Assembly (NCBI GenBank): GCA_905182785.1
Contig: CAJJDF010000069.1
Span: 1-35,774, forward strand
DNA length: 35,774 nucleotides
Origin: an uncultured Flavobacteriales bacterium
Lineage (GTDB): Bacteria; Bacteroidota; Bacteroidia; Flavobacteriales_D; CAJJDF01
Direction: 5' to 3'
Below are positions 34,123-35,774 of the stretch, piece after piece. The notes below the pieces were generated by a model, which ran no database searches, was not told the DNA's origin, and was given only the letters and a program-made list of their open reading frames with translations. Numbering within the stretch: position 1 is the stretch's first letter; each line of letters begins with the position of its first letter. The translations under genes and the position numbers were made by a program.

Positions 34123-35774
34123 ATGAAAAAGTATACCCTAAAACTAAGTGGACTAGAGCCATTAATCGTTACACCAGAAACCAATTTTGTAAATATTGGG
34201 GAAAGAACTAATGTAACAGGTTCTCGTAAATTTTTACGATTAATAAAAGAAGAACGATTTGATGAAGCACTTGATGTTGCTCGGGACCAAGTGGAAGGTG
34301 GTGCGCAAATCTTAGATGTAAACATGGACGAAGGGATGTTGGATGGAAAAGAAGCCATGGTTAAGTTTTTAAACTTAATCGCTTCTGAGCCAGACATTGC
34401 TCGTATTCCTGTAATGATTGATTCCAGTAAATGGGAAATCATAGAAGCTGGACTTAAATGCATTCAAGGTAAAGGAGTTGTAAATTCAATTAGTTTAAAA
34501 GAAGGGGAAGAAAAATTCATTGAACAAGCAAGAAAAGTAAAAATGTATGGTGCCGCAACTATTGTTATGGCATTTGATGAAAGTGGACAAGCAGACAGCT
34601 ACGAACGAAGAATTGAAATTTGTAAACGCTCTTACGACATCTTGGTGGACAAAGTAAAATTTCCGCCTCAAAACATTATTTTTGATCCTAATATCTTTCC
34701 TGTTGCTACAGGAATTCCTGAGCATAATAATTATGCTGTCGATTTTTTTAATGCAACAAAATGGATAAAAGAAAACTTGCCTGGAGCTAGAATTAGTGGA
34801 GGCGTGAGTAATGTTTCATTTTCGTTTAGAGGAAATAATAAAGTAAGAGAAGCCATGCATTCTGCATTTTTGTATCACGCTATACAACACGGAATGGACA
34901 TGGGAATTGTAAACCCAACTATGTTGGAGATTTACGATCAAATCCCGAAAGAGTTATTGGATAAAGTAGAGGATGTATTGTTGAACAGAAATGACAATGC
35001 AACTGAAGTTTTATTGGAATATGCAGAAAGTGTAAAAGGTGACGGAAAGAAAAAAGAGAGGGATTTAACTTGGAGAGAAACGGATGTGAAATCTCGAATT
35101 ACGCACGCACTAGTTAAAGGAATAACTGAGTTCATTGTTGAAGATACCGAAGAATGTCGTTTGTTATTTGACCAACCTATTGAAGTAATTGAAGGTCCTT
35201 TGATGGATGGGATGAATGTGGTGGGAGATTTATTTGGGTCAGGTAAAATGTTTTTGCCTCAGGTAGTAAAATCTGCTAGAGTAATGAAACAAGCGGTAGC
35301 TTATTTAAATCCATTTATTGAAGAAGCAAAAAACGGAGAAGTAAAACCTAACGGAAAAGTATTGATGGCGACCGTAAAAGGAGACGTTCATGATATTGGA
35401 AAAAACATTGTGGGTGTGGTTTTGGGTTGTAATAATTATGACATTGTAGATTTGGGTGTAATGGTTCCTACCCAAGATATTATTAAAAAAGCAATAGAAG
35501 AAAACGTAGATGTAATTGGACTTAGTGGTTTAATTACACCTTCTTTGGATGAAATGATTACAGTTGCCGAAGAAATGGAAAAAGCAGGATTAACTATTCC
35601 ATTATTGATTGGTGGAGCTACAACTTCTAGAGTTCATACAGCTGTGAAAATTGAAGAAAGCTACACCAAAGGACAAACTATTCATGTGTTGGATGCTTCT
35701 CGTTCTGTAACAGTAGTTGAGAAATTACTGGGAAATTCTTCCAAAGAATTTGTGGCAGATATTAAAACCGAATA
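34123..35774 (+). CDS. metH: Methionine synthase, folate- and cobalamin-binding half (split MetH), partial
   Basis: Carries the remaining MetH modules. The open frame of 550 codons runs off the window end. Visible are the pterin-binding barrel (about 20-290, beginning [17 protein letters not shown], with VNMDEGM and MIDSSKWE), the cobalamin cap (about 300-395) and the B12-binding domain with DVHDIG (His423 is the lower axial ligand), ending near residue 545. The reactivation (SAM-binding) domain should follow beyond the window. The ATG at 34123 precedes the family start. Methyl transfer runs from 5-methyl-THF to B12 to homocysteine on the partner protein. Confidence 0.96.
   Translation, partial: MKKYTLKLSGLEPLIVTPETNFVNIGERTNVTGSRKFLRLIKEERFDEALDVARDQVEGGAQILDVNMDEGMLDGKEAMVKFLNLIASEPDIARIPVMIDSSKWEIIEAGLKCIQGKGVVNSISLKEGEEKFIEQARKVKMYGAATIVMAFDESGQADSYERRIEICKRSYDILVDKVKFPPQNIIFDPNIFPVATGIPEHNNYAVDFFNATKWIKENLPGARISGGVSNVSFSFRGNNKVREAMHSAFLYHAIQHGMDMGIVNPTMLEIYDQIPKELLDKVEDVLLNRNDNATEVLLEYAESVKGDGKKKERDLTWRETDVKSRITHALVKGITEFIVEDTEECRLLFDQPIEVIEGPLMDGMNVVGDLFGSGKMFLPQVVKSARVMKQAVAYLNPFIEEAKNGEVKPNGKVLMATVKGDVHDIGKNIVGVVLGCNNYDIVDLGVMVPTQDIIKKAIEENVDVIGLSGLITPSLDEMITVAEEMEKAGLTIPLLIGGATTSRVHTAVKIEESYTKGQTIHVLDASRSVTVVEKLLGNSSKEFVADIKTE

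Noticed and set aside
1-35774. tRNA genes, CRISPR arrays, transposases, integrases or phage genes
   Set aside because: None could be recognised by eye on either strand.

Overview
The window is chromosomal DNA from a member of the Bacteroidota, most likely a marine or freshwater flavobacterium. The evidence is AT-rich sequence, repeated TAnnTTTG (-7) promoter boxes, weak Shine-Dalgarno signals, many short lipoprotein signal peptides, a TonB-dependent receptor with an N-terminal carboxypeptidase-regulatory-like domain, a methionine synthase split into two genes, and families largely confined to the phylum (DUF2480, the GbsR/MarR - TIGR01777 - DCC cluster). No tRNA, rRNA, CRISPR array, prophage or insertion sequence was recognised. 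Most of the window is core genome.

Layout. 1-4.8 kb: purL followed by three tandem FKBP-type prolyl isomerases exported to the envelope. 4.8-8.1 kb (minus): mgtE, a polyprenyl diphosphate synthase and rfbA. 8.2-8.7 kb: a broken M50-type membrane metalloprotease. 8.8-17.4 kb: a probable phosphate-starvation island with a PhoB-like response regulator, a beta-helix-type lipoprotein, a TonB-dependent receptor, a porin of the OprO/OprP family and a Na/Pi cotransporter with a PhoU-like tail. 17.5-24.6 kb: ruvC, glycyl-tRNA synthetase, an SDR oxidoreductase coupled to an inward-rectifier K+ channel, pepD, an RsuA/RluB-type pseudouridine synthase and a DUF2480 protein. 24.6-24.8 kb: a degenerate intergenic repeat. 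24.9-31.6 kb: an aldehyde dehydrogenase; a minus-strand operon of cyclophilin, pheS and an LEA2 lipoprotein; small hypothetical genes; and a minus-strand GbsR/MarR regulator - TIGR01777 epimerase - DCC protein operon. 31.7-35.8 kb: a heavy-metal-associated-domain lipoprotein, then a SAM riboswitch with intrinsic terminator leading into split metH, which runs off the window end. A QueF-like gene without the catalytic cysteine lies between the two metH halves.

How parts work together. In the phosphate island, two promoters (lipoprotein and Na/Pi transporter) carry direct TTAACAT-type heptamers at 11-bp period, the geometry of a Pho box, ending exactly 30 nt before a TAnnTTTG box. This ties regulator, outer-membrane uptake (receptor, porin) and inner-membrane uptake (Na/Pi symporter) into one candidate regulon. 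In the methionine region, SAM would feed back on metH by transcription attenuation. The Cys-less QueF-like protein between the MetH halves is the best candidate for undescribed biology. Three genes have their -7 box only 3-4 nt before the ATG, which suggests leaderless transcripts.
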